The notes beneath the pieces were generated by a model. That model had not been told where the DNA came from. It saw only the letters and a list, made by a program, of their open reading frames with translations, and did no database searches. The position numbers and the translations under genes are program-made. From Clostridiales bacterium PH28_bin88 (GTDB taxonomy: Bacteria > Bacillota > PH28-bin88): DNA of 64,000 nt. The stretch is taken from contig LAKY01000050.1 in NCBI GenBank assembly GCA_000987045.1, positions 186,001 through 250,000 on the forward strand, in the 5' to 3' direction. Below are positions 8,270-16,462 of the stretch, piece by piece. Every line of letters starts with the position of its first letter. Position 1 is the first letter of the stretch.

Positions 8270-8695
8270 TTACATCTCCAGCAAACCACGAATTTCTTCG
8301 TCATTCTCGCACAATAACACACGTAATACGTACGGAAAGTGTGGACGACGGTTGGGGGCATTGATAAACAATTGGGAACGCTGCATATAATCCTGAGCAT
8401 ACGTTTTGACATCTTCGATCAGTTCCTTGATTGCCTCCTCAAGCGAAGCAGCATTAACGAAAATATCAAGCTGGTCCAGAGCCAAGGTGATTGATCCGTC
8501 TGCTTCATGCAGAACCTCCGGCTTCAAGCTAAAACCGGACAACAACATTTTTTGCAGATCAGTGCGAAGGACCACGACTTCTTCTGTCTGTTTGCGCTTG
8601 ATGATCATCGGTCTGTAGCTGTTGAAGACTTCGTTATACAAGGCAGAAAACTCTTTACGCGCTTCGGTGAATTGCAATTCGGCCAGCATTGTCAT
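8270..8695 (-). CDS. Phd/HicB-like antitoxin
   Basis: A 141-residue acidic protein. The N terminus resembles Phd/YefM DNA-binding antitoxins (EARKEFSALYNEVFNSYRPMIIKRKQTEEVVVLR), and the middle has a HicB-like alternating pattern (DGSITLALDQLDIFVNAASLEEAIKEL, given here only as a description of two adjacent segments). It would neutralise the toxin encoded immediately downstream and probably represses its own promoter. Upstream, an imperfect palindrome GTACATTCTGTAC at about 8731-8743 is a candidate operator. The start ATG has AGGAGT upstream. Confidence 0.6.
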   Translation of the reverse strand: MTMLAELQFTEARKEFSALYNEVFNSYRPMIIKRKQTEEVVVLRTDLQKMLLSGFSLKPEVLHEADGSITLALDQLDIFVNAASLEEAIKELIEDVKTYAQDYMQRSQLFINAPNRRPHFPYVLRVLLCENDEEIRGLLEM

Positions 8696-8925
8696 CTAAC
8701 TCCTTTCACCCCCTATACTATCAAACAACGTACATTCTGTACAGATAGTGTATTACAGCTAGTTGCGCTTTATGCGCACCGGCGGCTTGAGTTGGGCCAA
8801 ATACTGGGTTCGGAGCTTATGTACCCTGCTGAAATTTTTTCACCCCGAAAATATGTTCCCGACAGCTATTGACGGGGTAGGGTGGCTATAATGTGTAATA
8901 GGGGATGTAAAATAATTAGGAGTGA

Positions 8926-9152
<227 letters not shown>

Positions 9153-9176
9153 CAGATTTTGAGCTACTATCGCCAG

Positions 9177-9254
9177 AATTCAGTCCCCTTGTAAAGCGGG
9201 GCAATTGACCGGAAAGGGTAGTAAAAAGTTAACTTTCAGTCCTCAATGAAGAGG
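9177..9254 (-). ncRNA. CreA-like crRNA mimic: degenerate repeat, spacer-like segment, degenerate repeat
   Basis: Read on the minus strand. Positions 9254-9233 hold a degenerate repeat: stem CCTC-TTCATT-GAGG followed by ACTGAAAG. Positions 9232-9205 are a 28-nt spacer-like segment beginning TTAACTTTTTACTAC. Positions 9204-9177 hold a second degenerate repeat: TTGCCCCGCTTTACAAGGGG followed by ACTGAATT. The array repeat has stem CCCC/GGGG and tag ACTGAAAC. The CCTC/GAGG stem is a compensatory change, which argues for selection on structure. Published CreA antitoxin RNAs have this repeat-spacer-repeat form and guide Cascade to the promoter of a neighbouring toxin. Transcription here is inferred; no clear dedicated promoter is seen. 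Confidence 0.75.
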
Positions 9255-9276
9255 TTTATTTGTTTGGATAAAATGC

Positions 9277-9351
9277 TCAAAAGATTCCTAATAAGCGTCC
9301 AAGAAGAACAAGAAAGAGGAGTACAATTAGCCCCCATAAAACTTCCTTCAT
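9277..9351 (-). CDS. 24-residue hydrophobic peptide, candidate CreT-like toxin
   Basis: On the minus strand AAAGGAGG lies 7 bp before an ATG. The ORF starts MKEVLWGLIV, continues as an almost unbroken run of Leu, Val and Phe, and ends LLGIF at a TGA. One membrane helix with charged ends (Lys2, Glu3, Arg19) is predicted by eye, the form of short type I-like membrane toxins. It lies 22 bp upstream of the CRISPR-repeat-like RNA element on the same strand and is divergent from cas3 (starts 100 bp apart). The ORF is too short for gene finders. The strong Shine-Dalgarno and amino-acid composition support real translation; toxicity is inference from architecture. Confidence 0.65.
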   Translation of the reverse strand: MKEVLWGLIVLLFLVLLGRLLGIF

Positions 9352-9361
9352 ACCTTCTCCT

Positions 9362-9379
9362 CCTTTAATGTTTTAATAC
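9362..9379 (+). promoter_or_regulatory. Candidate Cascade target site over the small-toxin 5' region
   Basis: On the plus strand CCT (9362-9364) is followed by TTAATGTTTTAATAC (9365-9379). This matches the first 15 nt of the spacer-like segment, TTAACTTTTTACTAC, at 12 positions. The mismatches are at 5, 6 and 12, and positions 6 and 12 are bases that type I Cascade flips out and does not read. Similarity ends after position 15, as for non-cleaving regulatory guides. The site overlaps the ribosome binding site of the 24-codon ORF and extends into its upstream region. CCN is a common PAM of type I-A/I-B, but the PAM of this system is unverified. Confidence 0.55.
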
Positions 9380-9451
9380 TGAATATGCAAGGCAGGAGAA
9401 AAATATAACTAAAATGAATAATGGAAATATACGGGTTACGATAAAGGGGCG

Positions 9452-11917
9452 GTGAAGCCGTTGGAAAAACAAGAACTCGACCACCTCCTAACTCAGTTGA
9501 TGGGAAAGCCAGCCCAGGCTAGACAGTTCCAATTCAAAACAGCCTTGGCATTGATGGAAGGAAGGAATGTCGTACTTACAGCTCCGACTGGATCGGGAAA
9601 GACATGGGCTCCTGTTTTACCGTTCCTGTATAGCTGGTTAAACCAAATCCCGTTCGCGGACAGGCTCATTTATGCCTTGCCGCTACGCAGCCTGGCATCT
9701 GGCCTCTACCAGTCTACCCGAAGCGCTCTTGAAAATGCCGGCTTATTAAAAGATGAAAAAAACATTAATGGCTCTATTTCCGTCACGCTTCAAACGGGTA
9801 ACCATAAGGGGGATCCCTTTTTCTGCGGCGACCTGATCTTCACTACTATCGACCAGCTTTTGTACAGCTACCTGAATTTGCCCCTGTCGGTGACGCAGAA
9901 ACTAGCCAATGTAAATGCCGGGGCATTACTGGGTAGCCTGGTGATACTGGATGAGGTCCACTTACTGGAGCCTAGACGGTCTTTTGCCACTGTACTAGAA
10001 ATGGCACGGCGGCTACGAGATTTCACCTCGTTTGTTTTCATGACAGCTACTCTCAGTTCGGAGGCTGTTTCCCTCGTGGCCAAAGAGATGCAGGCAGTTG
10101 AGCTTTCGGTTGAAAGTGATGAGTTACTAGAATTACCCAGCCATAAGGACAAACAGAGAACCATCCGGTGGACTGGGATCTCCTTGAATGCCCATAATGT
10201 ATTGGAAGTTCATGACTGCGGGCGTAGTATTGTAGTCTGTAATTCTGTCCAAAAGGCGCAAACCATTTACCGGGAACTAAATCAAGCCATAAGGAAAGAG
10301 GGCTATTCCCCTAAAATTATCCTCTTGCATAGCCGGTTTTTGCCGTCAGACCGGGAAGAATACGAAAAGGAACTGGCACGCTATTTTGGTCCTGACGCCA
10401 CTGAAACCGACTGCATTCTTGTGGCTACCCAGGTCATCGAAGCTGGCCTGGACATTAGTGCTGACAATTTGCATACTGAGGTTTGCCCGGCTAATTCCTT
10501 GGTACAGCGGGCCGGTCGTTGTGCTAGGTATGCCGGTGACCGAAATAAAGGTACTGTATGGGTATACGATGTGGAAAAGGATGCCAGTGGGCGGGACAAA
10601 CTGGGGCCTTATCGGGAGAGGTATACATCTGCCTTGATTATATCCACCAGGGAGAAGCTGTCCGGGTTACCTCCGGTTTTAATGGATTTTTATTTTGAAC
10701 AGCGCATGGTCAGTCAGGTGCATGGTGAAACCGAGTTTACCGCAATACAAAAAGTGATTCAGACCCTTAAGGATCGCAGGAAACAGGTGAACAATGTTTT
10801 GCGATTTGGAAGAGCTGAATGTGGCCGGGATCTGGTGAGGGATGTAGATTCAGTTAACGTGCTGGTGCATGCCCATCCTGAAAACCTGAATCTCAACTTG
10901 CCATGGCAGTATCTTTCTGTACCCAGAGCCAGCCTCTGGTCTCTTAAAACCTATTTGGAATCCGGAGAGCAATGGGTGGCCAAAGTACCAGTAACAACTG
11001 AAAACGGCGATGACGACGAGGCAATTGTACAATGGAAGGAAGTTAAGTCAATTGACGAACTAGTGCTTGGAAGCTGGTTGGTTTCTTTGAACCCTGCCTT
11101 TTCTTCATACAACAAAGCAGAAGGATTATGTATAAGCATTCCTGGCGCGGAAATGCCTATGCAGTTGAGGCCTGGGAAGAAAACTTCAGACTTTGATTAT
11201 TGTTGTGAGATGTTTGCTCAGCACCTCAAAGCTGCGGTTGATGCCTGTAGAATTCAACTCGTAAAAAACGGTCGTGCCTTAAAAGCGATATCTCAGACAT
11301 ACCAGATAGATGAAAAGAGATTCGAGACTGTATGCCTGTTGAGTACAGCCCTGCACGATGTGGGCAAACTATCCGTAAAATGGCAAAATGGCATCCGTTC
11401 ATGGCAAAAGGAAAGAGACCCAGGGCATGCTGCTTTCCTTACCGGGGAGCCACTGGCTCATTCTACCTTTACGTGGGAAACAGATAGGGAGAAAAATAGG
11501 GATCCCCGCTATTTTAGAGGTAACCATGCCTGCGAAGGCGCCTTTGCCGTTTTTAATTGTTTAGTTGATTGGTGTGCATACAACTTCACCATGGAGACTT
11601 ATGACGGGATCGCCACTGCTTCTGCCACAAGCATTGCCAGGCATCACTCCGCTCAGGCCAAAGGGTTAGCAGTTTTTCAACTGGAACCCGGAGCCCGTGA
11701 CTGGATAAATCAAGCCTTGGCAACTGCTGGGCTTTCTGATTGCGAAGTGGCTGAACTGCTGGATAGTCCAGATAAAAGGGATATAGAGGATTTCACCGGG
11801 TCTCTGATTAACCCCGAGAGTAAGGATGAAAAATTTATGCCACTATACTGGTTTTTGGTTCGCCAAGTCCGGTTGGCCGACCAGGCAGCTTTAGCATCAA
11901 AGGAAGGAGGTGATTAG
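9452..11917 (+). CDS. cas3: CRISPR helicase-nuclease Cas3 with C-terminal HD domain
   Basis: An 821-residue Cas3 that unwinds and degrades target DNA after Cascade binding. The superfamily 2 helicase comes first: Walker A APTGSGKT (about 44-51), DEVHLLEP (about 167), MTATLS, and motif VI LVQRAGRCARY. The HD nuclease domain is at the C terminus (ALHDVGKLSVKWQ near residue 633), the reverse of the usual HD-helicase order. It starts at GTG at 9452 after a weak GGGGCG; a TTG at 9461 is also possible. It is the first gene of a tight cas3-cas8-cas7-cas5 operon and is divergent from the CreTA-like element. Both domain motifs are intact. Confidence 0.92.
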   Translation: MKPLEKQELDHLLTQLMGKPAQARQFQFKTALALMEGRNVVLTAPTGSGKTWAPVLPFLYSWLNQIPFADRLIYALPLRSLASGLYQSTRSALENAGLLKDEKNINGSISVTLQTGNHKGDPFFCGDLIFTTIDQLLYSYLNLPLSVTQKLANVNAGALLGSLVILDEVHLLEPRRSFATVLEMARRLRDFTSFVFMTATLSSEAVSLVAKEMQAVELSVESDELLELPSHKDKQRTIRWTGISLNAHNVLEVHDCGRSIVVCNSVQKAQTIYRELNQAIRKEGYSPKIILLHSRFLPSDREEYEKELARYFGPDATETDCILVATQVIEAGLDISADNLHTEVCPANSLVQRAGRCARYAGDRNKGTVWVYDVEKDASGRDKLGPYRERYTSALIISTREKLSGLPPVLMDFYFEQRMVSQVHGETEFTAIQKVIQTLKDRRKQVNNVLRFGRAECGRDLVRDVDSVNVLVHAHPENLNLNLPWQYLSVPRASLWSLKTYLESGEQWVAKVPVTTENGDDDEAIVQWKEVKSIDELVLGSWLVSLNPAFSSYNKAEGLCISIPGAEMPMQLRPGKKTSDFDYCCEMFAQHLKAAVDACRIQLVKNGRALKAISQTYQIDEKRFETVCLLSTALHDVGKLSVKWQNGIRSWQKERDPGHAAFLTGEPLAHSTFTWETDREKNRDPRYFRGNHACEGAFAVFNCLVDWCAYNFTMETYDGIATASATSIARHHSAQAKGLAVFQLEPGARDWINQALATAGLSDCEVAELLDSPDKRDIEDFTGSLINPESKDEKFMPLYWFLVRQVRLADQAALASKEGGD

Positions 11918-11918
11918 A

Positions 11919-13613
11919 GTGAAAGTGTTCAAAATTCCTAAAGCAACCCAAACCTATGCGGACACACTTTTTGCTCTGGGCGTTGCTGACCTGGTTTTGT
12001 CACTTGCAGAGGGAGACGTTACGGTTAAGGATGCAGGCAGCGGGTATGAAATTATACCGGCCGTTGAATTAGACCAGGAATCGGTTTCCCAAATGCCTAT
12101 TTCTCCCGGGTACCCCTACTTGAAGGTGAAACAAGATTCTAATGCACCGCAGGTAGGAGAAGTAATTGATTACGATCAGGAAAAACAAATCGAACAAATT
12201 TATAGGGAGTTTGTGGAAGTGCGTCAAAAGGGGAAAAATTCTGGTCGTAACCAACCCGTAAACCTGGATGTTGAGGACGAGCCCCCTCGACCCAGGCATG
12301 ATCTCCAAGTCTTAAAAACCATTAATGCTCTGCGGGCCAGCGATGCTTACAGTAAAATGTATAGAGCTGTAGAAGGGTGTACAGAAATTGGCATCCTTGT
12401 AGGTAATCGGCTTCAACATCTCGCCGAACTATCGACAGGGAGTTATGCCCATGACGAACCAGCCACTCTCACATCCACGGCTTCAACCCTGCAACTCTTT
12501 AATCCTATCAGCGGGAAAGGGGTACACAGACCGAAACCGGACGGGACTAGTGTTGCACAATTCCCCAAGAAATGGGTAGACTGGTTTCAGGAGTGGATGA
12601 AGTACCGGGGAATGCAGATCGGCATGTCCGCATACCGGGTAGGGGACGACACCAAGGTAATGGTGCTGGTACCTGGAGACATCCCTGTTAATGAAGTTCG
12701 CGCCCTTCGGGAAGACCTGTTACGCCAGCGCCTCTGGGGAAATATCCACCTGGAGATAAATGCCAGCCTGCTTCTGGCTGAAATGCTGGTTAAGCACTCC
12801 GCGGAGTATGCGGAAGGATATAGCCGGTTAAAGATGCGAAACCGGCGGCCCAACGATATCCTTAAAGGGGTTCAGGCCGCATACTTTAAGAGTATGGGCA
12901 ACGTGTCAGCGGTGATGAACATATCTTTCCTATCTTTGCCGGGGTGGCTGCCCGTTTCGGATAGAGCCAGTGCCGAGGCGTTACTGGATATCTTAGAGGA
13001 ACACCGTGTCTGTTTAAGGGCACTGGATGAAAGCCATTCCGATGAGGTGAGGCTACTAGCCCAGTACAGGGATTTTCTTTCGGGTGGCATCCTCATGGAC
13101 TTTCTCTACTTCCTGGCGGACTTTGCGCCCTTCATCATGCGTCGCTTGGAACAAAGGAAGTGGGTTAAGCGGTTCAGTGTGATCAATTTAAGGAGGATGG
13201 TTATGGCTTGCGACGTCGGATTAAAGGAAATCGTTGACAATGAAGGTTTCCAAAATTTAGCTACCGCCATTCGGAAAGCGACAGTGAACGCTCAATACAG
13301 GAAAGCGCAGGGGAATAACGATTTCGAGATACACTACGGTCTTGCTCAGGAGTGGAAGCGCAAGGTTAAGTTTAAAACAGAATTAGTAGCCGCCATTTGC
13401 GACTTTGTGCAACAATATAATGAGGAAAATGCCCGTCACGTTGAACAGAAGAGGGAGAGGAGAAAAAGTATTACCAAAGAAGACTTGGACCAGGTAATAG
13501 GAATGATTGAGGACAAGGGACCGGAACTGGTTGGGATGCTGCTTTTGGCTTACGGTTACGCCACCAAGAAACAGGAAGCGTGTGACTTACAGGATAATGA
13601 AGGAGAGGAGTAG
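11919..13613 (+). CDS. Cas8a-like large subunit of Cascade (putative)
   Basis: A 564-residue protein in the position of the effector large subunit, which recognises the PAM and recruits Cas3. I see no diagnostic motif; the assignment rests on size, its place between cas3 and a DevR-type cas7, and the match of this gene order to Myxococcus-type dev and other I-A loci. No separate small subunit (csa5) is present, so its helical C-terminal half (about 330-560) may fill that role. I start it at the GTG at 11919, 1 bp after the cas3 stop, because GGAGG lies 8 bp upstream; an upstream GTG at 11910 overlaps that site. Confidence 0.68.
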   Translation: MKVFKIPKATQTYADTLFALGVADLVLSLAEGDVTVKDAGSGYEIIPAVELDQESVSQMPISPGYPYLKVKQDSNAPQVGEVIDYDQEKQIEQIYREFVEVRQKGKNSGRNQPVNLDVEDEPPRPRHDLQVLKTINALRASDAYSKMYRAVEGCTEIGILVGNRLQHLAELSTGSYAHDEPATLTSTASTLQLFNPISGKGVHRPKPDGTSVAQFPKKWVDWFQEWMKYRGMQIGMSAYRVGDDTKVMVLVPGDIPVNEVRALREDLLRQRLWGNIHLEINASLLLAEMLVKHSAEYAEGYSRLKMRNRRPNDILKGVQAAYFKSMGNVSAVMNISFLSLPGWLPVSDRASAEALLDILEEHRVCLRALDESHSDEVRLLAQYRDFLSGGILMDFLYFLADFAPFIMRRLEQRKWVKRFSVINLRRMVMACDVGLKEIVDNEGFQNLATAIRKATVNAQYRKAQGNNDFEIHYGLAQEWKRKVKFKTELVAAICDFVQQYNEENARHVEQKRERRKSITKEDLDQVIGMIEDKGPELVGMLLLAYGYATKKQEACDLQDNEGEE

Positions 13614-13619
13614 TAATCC

Positions 13620-14570
13620 ATGAAATTACAATCGTTGGCTATTTCCGGGTTGATCACTCTTGACATGCACTCCCTCAACAACGAAGGGGCGGAGGGCAAC
13701 TACTTGCTTACCAGGCAAGTCTACATCACCAATCGCCAGGGCGAGGTGCAGGCGGTAAACGCCATTTCGGGTGATATGCTCAAACACATCCAGGCCGAAC
13801 ACCTTTACAATGTGGCGCGAGAGGAAGGTTTGCCGCTTTGCCAGAGTTGCCAGAAGTTTAACGCCAACCGGATATCCGGTGATCAGGAATTTGCCCGCTC
13901 CTTTAGCGGTGCCGAACAGGACAGTGTAATCCTAAGCAGAGCAATTGAAACCTGTCTTTTGGATGATACGGAAGGAATCCTGATAACCAATGAAATCGGG
14001 GGCAAAAAGCGATCCATCGCCCGCAAATCTGCAGTTGAGTTCGGCTGGACGGTTGGACGCCCGGAAAGTACCCGTACCGAGTCCTACTTCCATGTTAAGT
14101 ATGTTCCTGAAGGTAGAGGGCAAGGGTCAGGTGCAGCATCCAACCAGGGCCAAAATATTTTTCATAGGCCGGCTTCTTCGGGTCAATACGCCGTGGTGCT
14201 AAACGTGGACCTCTTTCGGGTGGGCAGAAATGATATTACTTTAGAAAATATTTTACCGGACGAAGAAAGGTATCGCCGGGTAAAAGCGCTACTAAAAAGC
14301 GTGATATTTACCTTCATCAAACTCACTGGTGCTCATCGTAACACCCAGCTTCCTCATGTGCTAGGGTTTGAAGGGTGGCTAACCAAAAGTTATTCCACTT
14401 TTCCGGCACCGATAGCCAGCGCCCTTGATGAGGCTTACGGAGAGGAAATTTCACGGGTGACCTCTTCGTTGAACCGGTTAAAGGAAGGGGCAGTAGACGC
14501 TAACCAGTTTACTTCACTGGCTCAATTTGTTGAGCTAATGGAACAGACTTTGAATGGATTGGAAGAGTAG
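13620..14570 (+). CDS. cas7: Cas7 backbone subunit, DevR family
   Basis: A 316-residue RAMP protein that would form the crRNA-binding backbone of Cascade. The N terminus has the DevR-family signature: SGLITLDMHSLNNEGAEGN (about 9-27), then AISGDMLKHIQAEHLY (about 50-65) and a CQSCQKFNANRI segment (about 77-88). DevR-type Cas7 is typical of I-A and I-B loci. The start ATG lies 6 bp after the cas8 stop, with GGAGAGGAG upstream. The gene is full length with no sign of damage. Confidence 0.88.
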   Translation: MKLQSLAISGLITLDMHSLNNEGAEGNYLLTRQVYITNRQGEVQAVNAISGDMLKHIQAEHLYNVAREEGLPLCQSCQKFNANRISGDQEFARSFSGAEQDSVILSRAIETCLLDDTEGILITNEIGGKKRSIARKSAVEFGWTVGRPESTRTESYFHVKYVPEGRGQGSGAASNQGQNIFHRPASSGQYAVVLNVDLFRVGRNDITLENILPDEERYRRVKALLKSVIFTFIKLTGAHRNTQLPHVLGFEGWLTKSYSTFPAPIASALDEAYGEEISRVTSSLNRLKEGAVDANQFTSLAQFVELMEQTLNGLEE

Positions 14571-14578
14571 GTGCCCAC

Positions 14579-15379
14579 ATGCCTAAAGGGAAGAAAAGAA
14601 CCGAGAACGGCGGAAACGTTGGATTGAATCTTCCGGATAGCGCAAAAGGCTCCTGGTTAATAGTGAACTACAAGCCAGTAGCGTTGTTCAGCCTGCGCAC
14701 CAGCCAAGCCACCAGTTCCGGCGGCAAGACCTTGCTGGTCCCGACTCCCTATGCCTATAAAATGGCATTGGTAGACGCCGCTTTTCGAATATCCGGCCGT
14801 GAAAAGGCTGTGATAGTTTTTGACTCGATTAAAGGAAGGGACATCAGATTCCGGCCACCGTCAAAAGCGATCGTCAGTCAAACGTTTGTCAAATTGCTAC
14901 GGCAGGCAAGGGAAAACAAGGATAGCGATGACAGTTTATCCGAAGGACCTTATCAACGGACCATCGCCTACCGTGAATACTGCTTTTTTGACGGCAATCT
15001 AAGCGTAGCTATAGACATTGATGGGCTGAGTAACGAGAGAGTTCAAGAATTAACCTTGACTACCGCTCACATTAACTACTTGGGCAAAAGAGGTGGCTTC
15101 TTTCAGTTCGTGGATTCAATTGTTGAGAAAGAAATTCCGGATCATTTTACGCTACCGGCAGGAGCTATGGCAGAGGACTTGTCGGGATATGGAATGAGTC
15201 AGTTCCTTGACGATCTTGGCAGCATGGACGAGGAGGACCTTTTTAAGAGGATCGATGTTTACTCGGGCAAAGGAGTGATTCTTAACCGGCACCGAGTGCT
15301 GGTGCACCACTTGCTTCCTTACAGCTTTGCACAATCATCTAAAGGATATACTGTCTATGCTGGTCCAGCCAACTTCTAG
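14579..15379 (+). CDS. cas5: Cas5 subunit of Cascade
   Basis: A 266-residue RAMP-family protein that would cap the 5' handle of the crRNA. The N-terminal strand carries PVALFSLRTSQATSSGGKTL, followed by LVPTPYAYKMALVDAAFR, matching the arrangement of the first RAMP fold in Cas5 (ferredoxin strand, glycine-rich turn, then the PTP-x-A helix). It starts at ATG 8 bp after the cas7 stop and ends the effector operon. The family is assigned from position and this N-terminal pattern. Confidence 0.78.
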   Translation: MPKGKKRTENGGNVGLNLPDSAKGSWLIVNYKPVALFSLRTSQATSSGGKTLLVPTPYAYKMALVDAAFRISGREKAVIVFDSIKGRDIRFRPPSKAIVSQTFVKLLRQARENKDSDDSLSEGPYQRTIAYREYCFFDGNLSVAIDIDGLSNERVQELTLTTAHINYLGKRGGFFQFVDSIVEKEIPDHFTLPAGAMAEDLSGYGMSQFLDDLGSMDEEDLFKRIDVYSGKGVILNRHRVLVHHLLPYSFAQSSKGYTVYAGPANF

Positions 15380-15458
15380 GAAACATCATAGCTCGTACTT
15401 GAAGAGTGTTGGGTGGTGAAAACATATTGGATGAAAAAAGTAACTGTCGTAATACAGT

Positions 15459-16013
15459 TCAAATAACTTTCACCCCCAGCACACTCTTCATCTGTTCCAA
15501 GGCATGCTGGTGGGCGGCTTGGTCAAAACTGGCCATACCATCCTGGTAGGCCGTAACCGGCACATCGCGGTTCGCCAGTTCTTCGGCCGTAAAGAAGCAG
15601 CAGATATTCGTACATACCCCAACCATTTCTACCTCGGCCACTTTTTCAATTGACGAGCCGGGGCTCAGGCCTAACAATTGATCCAGTTCAGTACCATGGA
15701 AAGCGCTGTAACGGTTTTTCCTGACGAAGTGAATCCGGGCGGTATTCAATTCGTCGTTGACAATTTGCTGAAGTTCAGGGATTAGTTCTTGCCCTGGTGT
15801 ACCGGCAAGGCAATGAGGGGGGAACTTTTGAAACTCCAGGTCACCGGGAGTATGGGTATCGAGCGTGAAGAAGACCTCATCTTCTGTGGCCAGGGCTTCC
15901 TTAACCTTAGCGGTTATAAAAGGTATCACCTGGCGGGCTTCCGGGAAACTCAGGGCTCCGTCTTCCGCCACAAAATCATTTTGCATGTCGATCACCATTA
16001 ACACGCGGCGCAA
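15459..16013 (-). CDS. Isochorismatase-family cysteine hydrolase (nicotinamidase-like)
   Basis: A 184-residue cysteine hydrolase with the catalytic triad visible: Asp in VIDMQNDF near the N terminus, Lys in HFVRKNRYSAF in the middle, and Cys in MVGVCTNICC. A non-proline cis-peptide region precedes the Cys, as in nicotinamidases. It would hydrolyse an amide such as nicotinamide, though substrate identity is uncertain within this family. I start it at the TTG at 16013, 8 bp after GGAAGGAG; an ATG further upstream is in frame. It lies between the effector and adaptation cas genes on the opposite strand, with no known CRISPR role. Confidence 0.82.
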   Translation of the reverse strand: MRRVLMVIDMQNDFVAEDGALSFPEARQVIPFITAKVKEALATEDEVFFTLDTHTPGDLEFQKFPPHCLAGTPGQELIPELQQIVNDELNTARIHFVRKNRYSAFHGTELDQLLGLSPGSSIEKVAEVEMVGVCTNICCFFTAEELANRDVPVTAYQDGMASFDQAAHQHALEQMKSVLGVKVI

Positions 16014-16052
16014 GTTGATCACTCCTTCCATGCAGGTCATTCGGTGAAAATT

Positions 16053-16304
16053 CTAACGAAGATCTTTCGATGTTTGCCCATAGACATACTCGTCATGATG
16101 GAGAGATTCATCCTCTTCTCCATCGTAACAGCCGAATAGCTCAAGTAGGGGATCTTCTTCTAACGGGTCTTCTTGAATGTAATTATCAATAGCCCTGCGG
16201 AATATTTCGGCTTCTGTAACACTGTTTTTCCGGGCGAATTTTTTCAGTTTTTGTTCCTGCACGGAAGGAAGATAGACCTGTTTGCGAACCATTTTTTGCG
16301 GCAT
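16053..16304 (-). CDS. Ribbon-helix-helix antitoxin-like protein
   Basis: An 83-residue protein with a ribbon-helix-helix DNA-binding start (MVRKQVYLPSVQEQKLKKFA, then SVTEAEIFRRAIDNYI) and an acidic C-terminal tail rich in Glu and Asp, the usual form of a CopG/RHH antitoxin. No toxin gene follows; the next gene on the strand is a hydrolase 40 bp away. It may be an orphan antitoxin or a regulator of itself and the divergent cas1 promoter region. Confidence 0.7.
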   Translation of the reverse strand: MPQKMVRKQVYLPSVQEQKLKKFARKNSVTEAEIFRRAIDNYIQEDPLEEDPLLELFGCYDGEEDESLHHDEYVYGQTSKDLR

Positions 16305-16462
16305 TCTGCAACACCTCCATATACATTATATCACCGCAATTACTATGCACAACAAGAGTTAACAACTTTTCCCTTGCGAGACTCAATCAGGTGTTGTTGA
16401 GACTAGCCCGCTAAAACCATGGCAATACTGTTACCAGTAGATCCCAATCAACGAGGTGCGTT

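Noticed and set aside
8869-8892. A promoter TTGACG...TATAAT before the DUF433 relic
   Set aside because: The boxes are only 12 bp apart, too close for a normal sigma-70 promoter. The -10 may be real with another -35.
16357-16380. A second target of the spacer-like segment before cas1 (GTTAACAACTTTTCCC)
   Set aside because: Only the first five bases agree with the segment in register, and no CCN lies before it.
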